Assembly: GCF_018327685.1 (NCBI RefSeq)
Contig: NZ_BNEL01000003.1
Location: 620,001 to 684,000, forward strand
Length of the DNA stretch: 64,000 nt
Direction: 5' to 3'
Origin: Streptomyces sp. TS71-3
GTDB taxonomy: Bacteria; Actinomycetota; Actinomycetes; Streptomycetales; Streptomycetaceae
Within the stretch, counting starts at the first letter, position 1. Each line of letters opens with the position of its first letter. The position numbers and the translations under genes are program-made. Shown here in pieces: positions 17,564-25,702 of the stretch. Under the pieces are notes generated by a model. That model saw only the letters and a list, made by a program, of their open reading frames with translations, was not told where the DNA came from and made no database searches.

Positions 17564-18577
17564 CTAGGCCATCGGCTCGACCAGCTCCGCGCTGCGCAGG
17601 GCCGCCGCGAGCGCCCGCTCGTCGCCGACGTCGAGGGCCGTGTCGGTCAGCTTGATGACGTGCTCGTCGCCGTGCGCCAGGGCCCGTTGGAAGACCTCTT
17701 CGGGGGCGAACGTGCCCGCGGGGGTGTACGCGACCGGGGCGGGGGACGCGTACATCGCGGTCACCGCGGCGGACGCCGACCAGGCGGCCCGCAGGCTCTC
17801 GGCCCACAGGGTGCGCGGGAGCGCGGGCAGGGTGCGCAGGACGGCGTTGGGGGCCGTGGCCGAGTGGACCAGCATCACCGCGTCGCCGTGGCCGTGGGCG
17901 GCGTACCGGTGGGTGGCGGCCCGTACCAGTTCGGTGAGGCGGCGGTGCGCCTCGTCCGGGTCCGTGATCGCGGCCGCCCACGTCGGCAGGGCCGTGACGC
18001 GGTCGAGCCGGTCGGTGTAGCCGCCGCCCTGCCCGTCGATGGGCGCCACCGTGTCGAGGGCGGCGGCCGCGCTGCCGGTGGCGGGCAGCGGGGCGAGGTC
18101 CGCGACGGGGTGGTAGCGGGCGGCCCAGTAGCCGAGGGCGTGGGCGAGTTCGGTGAGGCGCGGGCCGGTGCTCTCGGTGGCGAGGAGGGTGCGCACGGCG
18201 TGGCCGACGCGGATCACCGGGTGCGTGGCGCCGCCGTACACGCCGGGCAGCAGGCGGGGCCACCACTCGGCCAGCACGTCGCGCCAGGGGCGCTCGGCGA
18301 TCTCGCGGCCGAAGTAGCCGATCCAGTCCGCGGCGCGGCGCATGTCCCCCAGCGCCGGGCGCCAGTTGTCCGCCGTGACGGGTTCCACGGCGGACGGGAA
18401 CTCCTCAAGCTTGTCCCGGTACAGATCGAGCCACCGGTGCACCGAGCCCGCCTGACCGTGCGCGGCCAGGGCCTCGACGGCCATCGGCGCGTGGTTGCTG
18501 AGCCACCCGAGTCGCTCGGGCCCGGTGACGTGCAGTCGTTGGAGCGCTTCGTCGAGCGTGCCGGTCGTCGTGTCCAT
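17564..18577 (-). CDS. Questin oxidase-like (DUF4243) protein
   Basis: The 337-residue product has the questin oxidase family features: LSNHAPMAVEALAAHGQ near residue 27, a long helical body with WWPRLLPGVYGGATHPVIRVGHA, and a late segment HGDEHVIKLTDTAL. Fungal relatives perform Baeyer-Villiger-type cleavage of anthraquinones, but bacterial members are uncharacterised. ATG 18577 starts MDTTTGTLDEALQRL. The nearest neighbours do not form a biosynthetic cluster. Confidence 0.82.
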   Translation of the reverse strand: MDTTTGTLDEALQRLHVTGPERLGWLSNHAPMAVEALAAHGQAGSVHRWLDLYRDKLEEFPSAVEPVTADNWRPALGDMRRAADWIGYFGREIAERPWRDVLAEWWPRLLPGVYGGATHPVIRVGHAVRTLLATESTGPRLTELAHALGYWAARYHPVADLAPLPATGSAAAALDTVAPIDGQGGGYTDRLDRVTALPTWAAAITDPDEAHRRLTELVRAATHRYAAHGHGDAVMLVHSATAPNAVLRTLPALPRTLWAESLRAAWSASAAVTAMYASPAPVAYTPAGTFAPEEVFQRALAHGDEHVIKLTDTALDVGDERALAAALRSAELVEPMA

Positions 18578-18669
18578 GCGAGGACGGTAGGCGCGGCGGC
18601 ACGGAAGCGTAACGGGCGAAAGCCCTAGGACCGGGCTTGGATCGGATCGGTCCGGACGTACGCCTCCGC

Positions 18670-18963
18670 TCAGCCCATGGTCTTGGCGCCGTCCAGGGAC
18701 TCGCGGATGATGTCGGCGTGGCCGGCGTGCTGGGCGGTCTCGGCGATGATGTGCATCAGCACCCGGCGAACCGACCACTGCGCACCGGGCTCGATCCAGG
18801 GGGCCTTCGGCAGCGGCCACGTCGCGTCGAGGTCGGGCAGGGTGGCGACCACGTCGTCGGTCCGGCGGGCGACTTCGGCGTAGTCGGCCAGCACGCCGGC
18901 CAGCGTCTCACCGGGCAGCAGCCGGAAGTCGTCGGCCCGCTTGGCCCAGTCGGCCTCGGTCAT
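18670..18963 (-). pseudogene. DinB/DUF664-like gene lacking its N-terminal half
   Basis: Only 97 codons remain: the C-terminal half of a DinB-superfamily (DUF664) protein, with the typical end QWSVRRVLMHIIAETAQHAGHADIIRE. Full members have about 170-190 residues and an N-terminal metal-binding helix that is missing here. The coherent frame ends at the Met codon 18961-18963, exactly where an unrelated broken gene begins on the other strand, suggesting a deletion scar. A short product could still be made. Confidence 0.65.
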
Positions 18964-18965
18964 AG

Positions 18966-19728
18966 GGGCGCGGCCGCACCGACGACGACCCGTGGCCCGG
19001 CGCGACATGGCGCGAGGCGCTGCGGCTGGCCGAGGACGGCTGGACCACCGTGCTCCCCGAGGTGGACGCCGAGGTGGCGGAGGTGCGCGAGCGGGTCGCC
19101 GAGGAGGTGGTCACGACGAAGCTGGTGCCCGCGTGGGACGTCACCGGCAGCGAGGTGGACATCGGCGCCTACCTGAGCGGCGAGCCGGAGTGCATGGTGG
19201 ACGCGGTACCGCAGCGCATCTCGGCACGCGGCCGTGTGGTGACGTTCCTGGTGCCGGCCGGCTTCATCAACACCACGTCGCACGAGGCGGTGCACCACCG
19301 CGGGGTGGCGCTGGCCGCGCTCTGCTCGTCCATCGTCGCGGCCGGGCACAGCGTCGAGGTGTGGTCGGGCTTCTGCACCTACGTGAGCGCGACGGACCGG
19401 TTCGCCTCGGTGGCACGGGTGATCTCGGCGGCGGAAGCCGCTGGACATGGGGCGCCTGATGTTCGTGATGGCCCACCCGGCGATGTTCCGCCGCCTGTGG
19501 TTCTCGGTCTGGGACAGCGCGCCGGGGGCGGTGGCCCGCCGCATGCACGACGAGCTGTACGGCAGGGAGCCGAACGGCTGCTACGCGGAGGACCTGCCGG
19601 CCGCCATCACCGACCCGTACGTGCTGCCGTTCCTCTCGCCGGACGATCCGCAGTGGGCTACGGCGGACTCGGCGCTGGCGTGGTGCCGGGGGATGTTCAC
19701 GAGTCTGGGGCTGCTGCGGGGGCCCTGA
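18966..19728 (+). pseudogene. Decayed gene of unknown family: no start, one frameshift
   Basis: A coherent frame runs from 18966 directly after a stop, without a usable start: DDDPWPGATWREALRLAEDGW, AYLSGEPECMVDAVPQRISA, FINTTSHEAVHHRGVALAAL, AGHSVEVWSGFCTYV. At about 19435-19440 it shifts frame and resumes as KPLDMGRLMFVMAHPAMFRR to the stop at 19728 (ALAWCRGMFTSLGL). I associate such sequences with plasmid- or phage-borne actinobacterial proteins of unknown function (possibly DUF7192), but cannot confirm that. The N-terminal loss and the frameshift mark it as a relic. Confidence 0.7.
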
Positions 19729-19759
19729 GGGCAGGTCTGAGGGCGGGCTCCCCGGCACC

Positions 19760-19801
19760 CTGGTCCGGCCGCGTCCGGTTGGTCCCGGCGGGCCGGACCA
19801 G
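19760..19801. terminator. Bidirectional hairpin between pseudogene and MerR-clamp gene
   Basis: A perfect 11-bp inverted repeat, CTGGTCCGGCC (19760-19770) and GGCCGGACCAG (19791-19801), with a 20-base loop lies between convergent genes. Confidence 0.7.
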
Positions 19802-19814
19802 CGTGAACGTGCGG

Positions 19815-20882
19815 TCAGTCCTCCAGGCGGACCGGCATCAGGAGCGAGAAGGCGCTCTCGTCGTCGGGCCGGCGGATCGCGATCGGTGCCGTGGGGGCGC
19901 CGAGCTCCAGGATCAGCCGGTCACGGGCCCCGGCGGTCAGCGCGTCCAGCAGGAACCCGCGGTTGACGGCGACACGGTTCGGATCTCCGGCACCCTCGGT
20001 GCAGAGAGCCACCGCGCCACCGTCCTCCACCCTGAGCACGCTGACGTCGTGCGCTCCGGCTTCCGCGGAACGGACAGGGCCGGTCTTCAGCGTTTTCACG
20101 AAGGCCGCCACCTCGACGACGGTGCGGCGCCCCGCGGCCTGGGGAAGGAGACGGCGGTAGTCGGGGAAGTCGTGGTCGAGACAGTGACCGGCTGCCTGCC
20201 TGTCCCCGGCCTCCAGCGCCACGCGGTCACCGTCGACGGAGATCCGCACGGGTCCCTTGCCGTCCAGGAGCGCCCGCATCGCGTCGGCGAGCGAGGTGGG
20301 CACGATGACCTGCACCCGGCTCCCGTCGTGCCCGGCGATACCGGCCCGCGCGACAGCCATCCGGTACCGGTCGGTGGTCACGACGTGGAGGCTCTCGCCC
20401 TCGATGTCGAACAGGACCCCGCCGAGCATCGGCAGCTCCGGGTCGGTGCTCGCCGCGAAACGAACCGTGTCCAGCGCGGCTGCCAGCTCCGGCGCGGCGA
20501 CGGACAGCCGGACGGAGGCACTGCGGAGCGACGTCATGGCATTCTCCCTGTGATCGAGTAGGGCTCGGAGTGCGGAGAACTCGCCACGGGCAGCGGACAG
20601 TCCCTGTTCGAGGCGGCGCAGGTGCGCCTTCAGCAGCTTCCGGACCAGATCGGTGTCCGCGCCGGACCAGCCGGCCAGCACGAGCCGGATGTCCGCCAGC
20701 GCCATCCCGGCCCGGCGCAAGCGGGCCAGCAGCCGGGCCTCTTCGAGCTGCCCAGGTTCGTACCAGCGGTAGCCGCTCGCCGGATCCACCCAGGCCGGGA
20801 CCAGCACACCGGCACGGTCGTAGAACCGCAGGGCGCTCACACCCAGACCGCTGTCGCGGGCCATCTCGCCGATGCTGCGCAT
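19815..20882 (-). CDS. MerR regulator fused to a two-domain DNA sliding-clamp module
   Basis: This 355-residue protein joins two unrelated parts. Residues 1-115 are a MerR DNA-binding region (RSIGEMARDSGLGVSALRFYDRAG, SGYRWYEPGQ) with a coiled linker. Residues about 118-355 look like the second and third domains of DNA polymerase III beta (DnaN): LGGVLFDIEGESLHVVTTDRYRM is given here in parts as LGGVLFDIEGE and VVTTDRYRMAVARA, plus FPDYRRLLP (239-247) and the end LLMPVRL (347-353). Domain I of a true clamp is absent. ATG 20882 has GGAG upstream. The clamp part may serve as dimerisation or sensor domain. The gene lies between two relics of one decayed gene. Confidence 0.85.
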   Translation of the reverse strand: MRSIGEMARDSGLGVSALRFYDRAGVLVPAWVDPASGYRWYEPGQLEEARLLARLRRAGMALADIRLVLAGWSGADTDLVRKLLKAHLRRLEQGLSAARGEFSALRALLDHRENAMTSLRSASVRLSVAAPELAAALDTVRFAASTDPELPMLGGVLFDIEGESLHVVTTDRYRMAVARAGIAGHDGSRVQVIVPTSLADAMRALLDGKGPVRISVDGDRVALEAGDRQAAGHCLDHDFPDYRRLLPQAAGRRTVVEVAAFVKTLKTGPVRSAEAGAHDVSVLRVEDGGAVALCTEGAGDPNRVAVNRGFLLDALTAGARDRLILELGAPTAPIAIRRPDDESAFSLLMPVRLED

Positions 20883-20901
20883 GTCGTTCTCCACACCCGG
20901 C

Positions 20902-20932
20902 ACTCTCGGCCCTGCACAAGGTCGAGGGTCAA
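20902..20932 (-). promoter_or_regulatory. MerR-type promoter with 19-bp spacer
   Basis: On the minus strand, -35 TTGACC (complement of 20927-20932) and -10 GAGAGT (complement of 20902-20907) are separated by 19 bp, the lengthened spacer typical of MerR-activated promoters. The spacer contains the imperfect dyad CCCTCGAC-N3-GTGCAGGG. It lies directly upstream of the MerR-clamp gene, so autoregulation is likely. Confidence 0.7.
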
Positions 20933-20938
20933 CCCGGC

Positions 20939-21075
20939 CCAACACCACGCACGAGGCGGTGCACCACCGCGGGCGCACCCCGCTCGTCCGTCGTCGCACC
21001 CGGGCACGGCGTCGAGGCCACCGTGGGCGACCGCAAGGCTCCGCGCTCGCGTGGTGCCGGGAGACGGTCGGGGGC
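20939..21075 (+). pseudogene. Second, internally deleted relic of the decayed gene
   Basis: The stretch from CAACACCACG (about 20939) to about 21012 aligns base by base with 19268-19360 of the first relic (CACGAGGCGGTGCACCACCG is identical in both). After a jump, 21015-21065 resembles 19655-19695 (GCGTGGTGCCGGG shared). The middle is missing and the frame is not kept. Confidence 0.65.
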
Positions 21076-21090
21076 ACCCCCGGTTGCGGA

Positions 21091-21124
21091 CGTTTCCCAC
21101 GCGGGCGTCCCCACGTGGGAAACG
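21091..21124 (-). terminator. purA terminator hairpin
   Basis: A perfect 11-bp stem, CGTTTCCCACG (21091-21101) and CGTGGGAAACG (21114-21124), with a 12-base loop lies 4 bases beyond the purA stop codon. Confidence 0.8.
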
Positions 21125-21128
21125 AACC

Positions 21129-22412
21129 TCACAGGAACGAGTTGATCTGTACCGTCTCGTCCCGCCCCGGCCCCACGCCGATCGCGGAGATCTGCGCGCC
21201 CGACATCTCCTCCAGCGCCCGCACGTACCCCTGCGCGTTCTTCGGCAGGTCGGAGAACGAGCGGGCCCCCGTGATGTCCTCCGACCAGCCCGGCAGCGTC
21301 TCGTAGACCGGCTTCGCGTGGTGGAAGTCCGTCTGCGAGTACGGGAGTTCCTCGACGCGCTTGCCGTCGATCTCGTAGGCCACGCAGACCGGGATCTGCT
21401 CCCAGCCGGTGAGGACGTCGAGCTTGGTGAGGAAGAAGTCGGTCAGGCCGTTGACCCGGGTGGCGTACCGGGCGATCACCGCGTCGAACCAGCCGCAGCG
21501 GCGGTCGCGGCCGGTGGTCACACCGCGCTCGCCGCCGATCCGGCGCAGCGCCTCGCCGTCCGCGTCCAGCAGCTCGGTCGGGAACGGGCCCGCGCCGACC
21601 CGGGTGGTGTACGCCTTCAGGATGCCGATCACGCGGCTGATCTTCGTGGGCCCGATGCCCGAGCCCGTGCAGGCGCCGCCCGCCGTCGGGTTGGACGAGG
21701 TCACGAAGGGGTACGTGCCGTGGTCGATGTCCAGCAGGGTGCCCTGGCCGCCCTCCAGGAGGACCACCCTGTCGTGGTCGAGGGCGTCGCCCAGGATCAG
21801 TGTGGTGTCCGCGACGTACGGCTGGAGGCGGTCCGCGTAGCCGAGCAGTTCCTCCACCACCTGGCCGACCGCGATGGCCCGGCGGTTGTACATCTTGGTG
21901 AGCATCTGGTTCTTGATGTCGAGGGCCGCTTCGACCTTCTGCGTCAGGATCGACTCGTCGTAGAGGTCCTGGACGCGGATGCCGACACGGTTGATCTTGT
22001 CGGCGTAGGTGGGTCCGATGCCGCGTCCCGTGGTGCCGATCTTCCGGCTGCCGAGGAATCGTTCGGTCACCTTGTCCACCGTGACGTTGTACGGCGTGAT
22101 GATGTGCGCGTTTCCGCTGATCAGAAGCTTGGACGTGTCGACGCCGCGCTCGTTCAGACCGCTCAGCTCGGAGAGCAGGACCGACGGGTCGACGACGACG
22201 CCGTTGCCGATGACCGGGACACATCCGGGGGTGAGGATCCCGGAAGGGAGCAGGTGCAGGGCGTATGTCTGGTCACCCACCACCACCGTGTGGCCGGCGT
22301 TGTTGCCGCCCTGGTAGCGCACCACGTAGTCGACGGAGCCACCGAGCAGATCCGTGGCCTTTCCCTTGCCCTCGTCACCCCACTGAGCACCGAGCAGCAC
22401 AAGTGCGGGCAC
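21129..22412 (-). CDS. purA: Adenylosuccinate synthetase
   Basis: The 427-residue enzyme joins IMP and aspartate, using GTP, to form adenylosuccinate in AMP synthesis. It starts (M)[20 protein letters not shown] with the P-loop-like GDEGKGK and continues with NNAGHTVV, the IMP-binding [14 protein letters not shown], and the C-terminal [10 protein letters not shown]. The length is that of the usual bacterial enzyme. GTG 22410-22412 gives the canonical start; the in-frame upstream part is not PurA-like. It is monocistronic: a hairpin terminates it and the upstream gene is divergent. Confidence 0.97.
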   Translation of the reverse strand: MPALVLLGAQWGDEGKGKATDLLGGSVDYVVRYQGGNNAGHTVVVGDQTYALHLLPSGILTPGCVPVIGNGVVVDPSVLLSELSGLNERGVDTSKLLISGNAHIITPYNVTVDKVTERFLGSRKIGTTGRGIGPTYADKINRVGIRVQDLYDESILTQKVEAALDIKNQMLTKMYNRRAIAVGQVVEELLGYADRLQPYVADTTLILGDALDHDRVVLLEGGQGTLLDIDHGTYPFVTSSNPTAGGACTGSGIGPTKISRVIGILKAYTTRVGAGPFPTELLDADGEALRRIGGERGVTTGRDRRCGWFDAVIARYATRVNGLTDFFLTKLDVLTGWEQIPVCVAYEIDGKRVEELPYSQTDFHHAKPVYETLPGWSEDITGARSFSDLPKNAQGYVRALEEMSGAQISAIGVGPGRDETVQINSFL

Positions 22413-22547
22413 AGGCGTACACCCCTTCCGGGCGGGGCATGTCCAAAGTCTGGGGGGAGTGAAGGGGGACAGGGAGTACGTGTCACGCGTGCCCCACGTA
22501 CCCTCGTCGGCCGCCAAACCGTCGGACCGGTGCCCCGGAATAGACGA

Positions 22548-22575
22548 AGCCCCTGGCGCAATAGCGCAAGGGGCT
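22548..22575. promoter_or_regulatory. Hairpin in the purA upstream region
   Basis: AGCCCCTGGCGC (22548-22559) and GCGCAAGGGGCT (22564-22575) form a 12-bp stem with one mismatch around the loop AATA. It lies in the divergent gap between purA and the DAG-kinase-like gene, so it is either a leader hairpin (attenuator) or part of a promoter. Its role is unclear. Confidence 0.5.
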
Positions 22576-22617
22576 CTTGCACAAAGATGCTACCCGAGGA
22601 AGCGAGGCAGGACAGAA

Positions 22618-24099
22618 GTGTCGGCTTCCGATCACTTGCTGGTGGTCGTCGACCCGGTTGCCCGGCGCAGTGACGGGGAGTCGGTGCGGATCGCGAAAGA
22701 CGTGCTCAGCGCACGTGCGGCCACGAAGGTGTGCCTGCCCGAGGGCGCCGAGGAATTCGCCCGGGTGCTGTCCAGACGGGGGACGCGGCGTCTGGTGGTG
22801 GTGGGCGACGACAACGCGCTGCTGCGCGCCGTCACGCTGCTGCACCGCGCCCGCCAGCTGGACTCCTGCGCCCTCTCCCTGGTCCCGGTGGGAACACCCG
22901 TCACACTGGCCCGCTCGCTCGGGGTACCCACCGGCGCGGTGGCCGCGTCGCGCGCGGTGCTGGCCGGGAAGGTGCGCCGGCTCGACCTGCTGGTGGACGA
23001 CGCCGACGGTGTGGTCCTCGGCGACCTGCACATACTGTCCCGGCGCAGCGGGCTCCTGCGGCGCATGCCCGGGGGCGGGCCGGCCGGCGGGGGCGGTGCG
23101 GACGGTTCCACTCCGGCGCGGGGGACGGGCGCGGAGCGCGGGGACGGTGCGGCGCGCCCGGCACCTGGGGGCGGTGCGGGGCGCCCGGACGCGGGCGGGG
23201 GTGCGGGTGGTGCCGGGGGCGCGACGGGGGTGGTGGGCGACCTCGGCGGTTCGGGGATTCCCGGGACCTCGGGCGGGTTCGACGGCTCGGGTGGCTTCGG
23301 CGGCTCGGGCGGCTTCGATGGCTCGGGTGGGTTCGATGCCTTTGGTACTTCCGGTGATTCCGGTGCCTTCGGTGGCTCCGGTGCTTCCGGTGACGGGGGT
23401 GTGGACGCCGCCGGGTCGCGCGGCCCGCGCGGGCGCGGGGGCTCCGGGCGGGGGCCCGGGAACGGGCGGCCGGGCGGCGGCAGACCGGGCCGGGCCGGAT
23501 CCCGGCAGGACAGGATCGACGGCGACGGTGCGGGGTACGGGACCGCTGCCGGTGAGGGGGCTGTAGGGGGCGTGCCCCACGGCGCCGGCTCCTTCGGCGG
23601 TGGCATCGACGGTGCCGGTGGTGCGGGCGGCGACGCGCTCGGTGCCGGCGGGCCGCTGGACGACGGTGCGGACCGGCGGGGCGAGGGGCCGGGGTGGTTG
23701 CGGCACTACCAGTCGCTGGTGCGCACGCTCGCGGCGCGGCGCGGCCCGGTGGGCGTGGTCCCCTCGATGCCGTCGCCCCGGCGGTGGGGTGCGGCTCTCG
23801 GGGCGCCGGTGCCGGGGCCCGCGCGGTTGCGGGTGGAGGCGGACGGCGTGACGCTCGTCGACCTCGACCAGCCCGTCGACGCGGTCCGGGTGACCCCGGC
23901 CGCGCACGGCCTCGCACACATCGACATCCACCCGGCGGCCCGCGGCCACACCACCACCTGGATGCACGCCGAGGCCCGGACGGTCACCATCTCCGGGGCG
24001 GACTTCCGCTACCGGGCGGACACGCTGATCAGCGGGCCGGTGCGCACGCGGACGTGGACGGTGAGCGAGGGGGCTTGGGGGCTGATGCTTCCGGTCTGA
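22618..24099 (+). CDS. Diacylglycerol kinase-like protein with Gly-rich insert
   Basis: The 493-residue product has an N-terminal part resembling a DAGK catalytic N-lobe (DHLLVVVDPVARRSDGESVR, VVVGDDNALLRAVTLLHR) and a C-terminal part like the DAGK/YegS beta domain (ADGVTLVDLDQPVDAVRV, TVTISGADFRYRADTLI). Between them about 230 residues are Gly/Ser/Ala-rich, with repeated SGGFGGSGGFDG-type units. The GGDGT signature of active lipid kinases is not visible (the N-lobe has GDDNALL), so catalysis is doubtful. GTG 22618 is chosen from the conserved start SASDHLLVVVD. Divergent from purA. Confidence 0.7.
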   Translation: MSASDHLLVVVDPVARRSDGESVRIAKDVLSARAATKVCLPEGAEEFARVLSRRGTRRLVVVGDDNALLRAVTLLHRARQLDSCALSLVPVGTPVTLARSLGVPTGAVAASRAVLAGKVRRLDLLVDDADGVVLGDLHILSRRSGLLRRMPGGGPAGGGGADGSTPARGTGAERGDGAARPAPGGGAGRPDAGGGAGGAGGATGVVGDLGGSGIPGTSGGFDGSGGFGGSGGFDGSGGFDAFGTSGDSGAFGGSGASGDGGVDAAGSRGPRGRGGSGRGPGNGRPGGGRPGRAGSRQDRIDGDGAGYGTAAGEGAVGGVPHGAGSFGGGIDGAGGAGGDALGAGGPLDDGADRRGEGPGWLRHYQSLVRTLAARRGPVGVVPSMPSPRRWGAALGAPVPGPARLRVEADGVTLVDLDQPVDAVRVTPAAHGLAHIDIHPAARGHTTTWMHAEARTVTISGADFRYRADTLISGPVRTRTWTVSEGAWGLMLPV

Positions 24100-24181
24100 A
24101 CCGCGCGGCCCTGCGGGTCGCGGCCCGTCCGAAGGGGGCGGTTGCGGTTGTCGCCGGACCATCGGTCGGTGGTGGTTGCGC

Positions 24182-24338
24182 GCGCAGTTCCCCGCGCCCC
24201 TTGGCAGCGGGGCTGCGCCCGGTCGCGTGCCTGCGGCGGAAGCCGCTCGTCAGGGCGAAGCCCGTCCCGAGGGGGCGGTCACGGTCGTGTCCGGACCACC
24301 GGCCGGTAGGTGGTTGCTCGCGCAGTTCCCCGCGCCCC
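24182..24338. repeat. Dispersed intergenic repeat, two forward cores
   Basis: Forward cores at 24182-24200 and 24320-24338 sit in a 138-bp near-repeat. Each is preceded by the extended text GGACCA-CGG-CGGT-GGTGGTTG that also precedes copies elsewhere. The gap follows the 3' end of the DAGK-like gene and precedes the P450 gene on the same strand, so it may insulate the two. Confidence 0.8.
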
Positions 24339-24384
24339 TGGGTGGGCCGGGGCGAGAGGAAGCCGATTGGGTTACCGTCCGGGG

Positions 24385-25587
24385 ATGGCTGCCTTCGACC
24401 CGTGGGCCCCGGAGTTCCAGGCCGACCCCTACCCCGCCTACGCCGAGCTGCGCGAGGCCGGCCGCGTGCACTACTTCGGCGCGTCGGACCAGTACCTGAT
24501 CCCGCACCACGCCGACGTCTCCGCCCTGCTCCGCGACCGCCGTCTCGGCCGCACCTACCGGCACCGCTTCAGCCACGAGGAGTTCGGGCGGTCCGCCCCG
24601 CCGCCGGAGCAGGAACCGTTCCACACGCTCAACGACCACGGGCTGCTGGACCTGGAGCCGCCCGCGCACACCAGGATCAGGCGGCTCGTGTCGAAGGCGT
24701 TCACCCCGCGGACCGTCGAACGGCTGCGGCCCTACGTGCGGGCGCTGGCGGACGACCTGGTCGACGGGCTGCTCGCCGACGGCGGTGGCGACCTGGTCGC
24801 GGCCCTCGCGGAACCCCTCCCCGTGGCCGTGATCGCCGAGATGCTGGGGGTGCCCGAGAGCGACCGGCCGCTGCTGCGTCCCTGGTCCGCGGCGATCGTC
24901 GGGATGTACGAGCTGAACCCGACCGCGGAGGCGGCCGCCCGCGCGGTGCGGGCCGCCGAGGAGTTCTCCGGATACCTGGCCGGCCTGATCGCCGAGCGGC
25001 GCGCCCGGCCCGGCGACGACCTGGTGTCCGCGCTGATCGCGGCCCACGACGACGAGGACAGGCTCAGCGAACTGGAGATGGTCTCCACCTGCGCGCTGCT
25101 GCTCAACGCCGGCCACGAGGCCACCGTGCACACGACCTCCGGCGGCTGGTGGACCCTCTTCCGGCACCCGGACCAGCTCGCCGCGCTCCGCGCCGACCCC
25201 TCCCTGCTGCCCACGGCGGTGGAGGAGCTGATGCGCTACGACACCCCGCTCCAGCTCTTCGAGCGCTGGGTGCTCCAGGACATCGAGGTGGCGGGCGTGC
25301 GGATACCGCGCGGCAGCGAGGTCGCGTGCCTCTTCGGCTCCGCCAACCGAGACCCCGCCGCCTTCGCGGAGCCCGACCGGCTGGACCTCGCCCGCGCCGA
25401 CAACCCGCACATCAGCTTCGGTGCCGGCATCCACTACTGCCTCGGCGCGCCGCTGGCCCGCATCGAGCTCACCGCGTCCTTCGCCGCCCTGCTCCGCAAG
25501 GCCCCGGCGCTCCGCCTCGCCGCGGAGCCCGTCCGGGGGCCGGGCACCGTCATCAGGGGGTTGACGGAACTCCTGGTGGAGGTCTGA
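24385..25587 (+). CDS. Cytochrome P450
   Basis: The 400-residue soluble P450 is complete. It shows the I-helix LLNAGHEATVH (acid-alcohol pair with Ala at the usual Thr position and Thr next to it, as in many actinobacterial P450s), the ExxR motif EELMR, and the heme-binding loop FGAGIHYCLG with Cys352. It resembles the CYP107/CYP105-type enzymes. No ferredoxin gene adjoins, so electrons must come from elsewhere. ATG 24385 follows GGGG with a poor ribosome site. No biosynthetic cluster surrounds it; the substrate is unknown. Confidence 0.93.
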   Translation: MAAFDPWAPEFQADPYPAYAELREAGRVHYFGASDQYLIPHHADVSALLRDRRLGRTYRHRFSHEEFGRSAPPPEQEPFHTLNDHGLLDLEPPAHTRIRRLVSKAFTPRTVERLRPYVRALADDLVDGLLADGGGDLVAALAEPLPVAVIAEMLGVPESDRPLLRPWSAAIVGMYELNPTAEAAARAVRAAEEFSGYLAGLIAERRARPGDDLVSALIAAHDDEDRLSELEMVSTCALLLNAGHEATVHTTSGGWWTLFRHPDQLAALRADPSLLPTAVEELMRYDTPLQLFERWVLQDIEVAGVRIPRGSEVACLFGSANRDPAAFAEPDRLDLARADNPHISFGAGIHYCLGAPLARIELTASFAALLRKAPALRLAAEPVRGPGTVIRGLTELLVEV

Positions 25588-25627
25588 GGAGCAACGCCTG
25601 CCTCACATCACCGTCCTGACCGGTGAG

Positions 25628-25657
25628 CGGACCCCGCCTCCCCTCGGGGGCGGGGTC
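25628..25657. terminator. Bidirectional hairpin between P450 and ABC permease genes
   Basis: GGACCCCGCC (25628-25637) pairs with GGCGGGGTCC (25648-25657) around a 10-base loop. It lies in the gap between convergent genes. Confidence 0.75.
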
Positions 25658-25702
25658 CACGGTCACGGGTCCACGGTGGCGAGGTGCCGGCGCGAGGGTG
25701 GA

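Noticed and set aside
24385..25587. P450, glycosyltransferase and ABC exporter as a biosynthetic gene cluster
   Set aside because: They are separated by housekeeping genes, terminators and different regulators, and no core synthase is present in the window.
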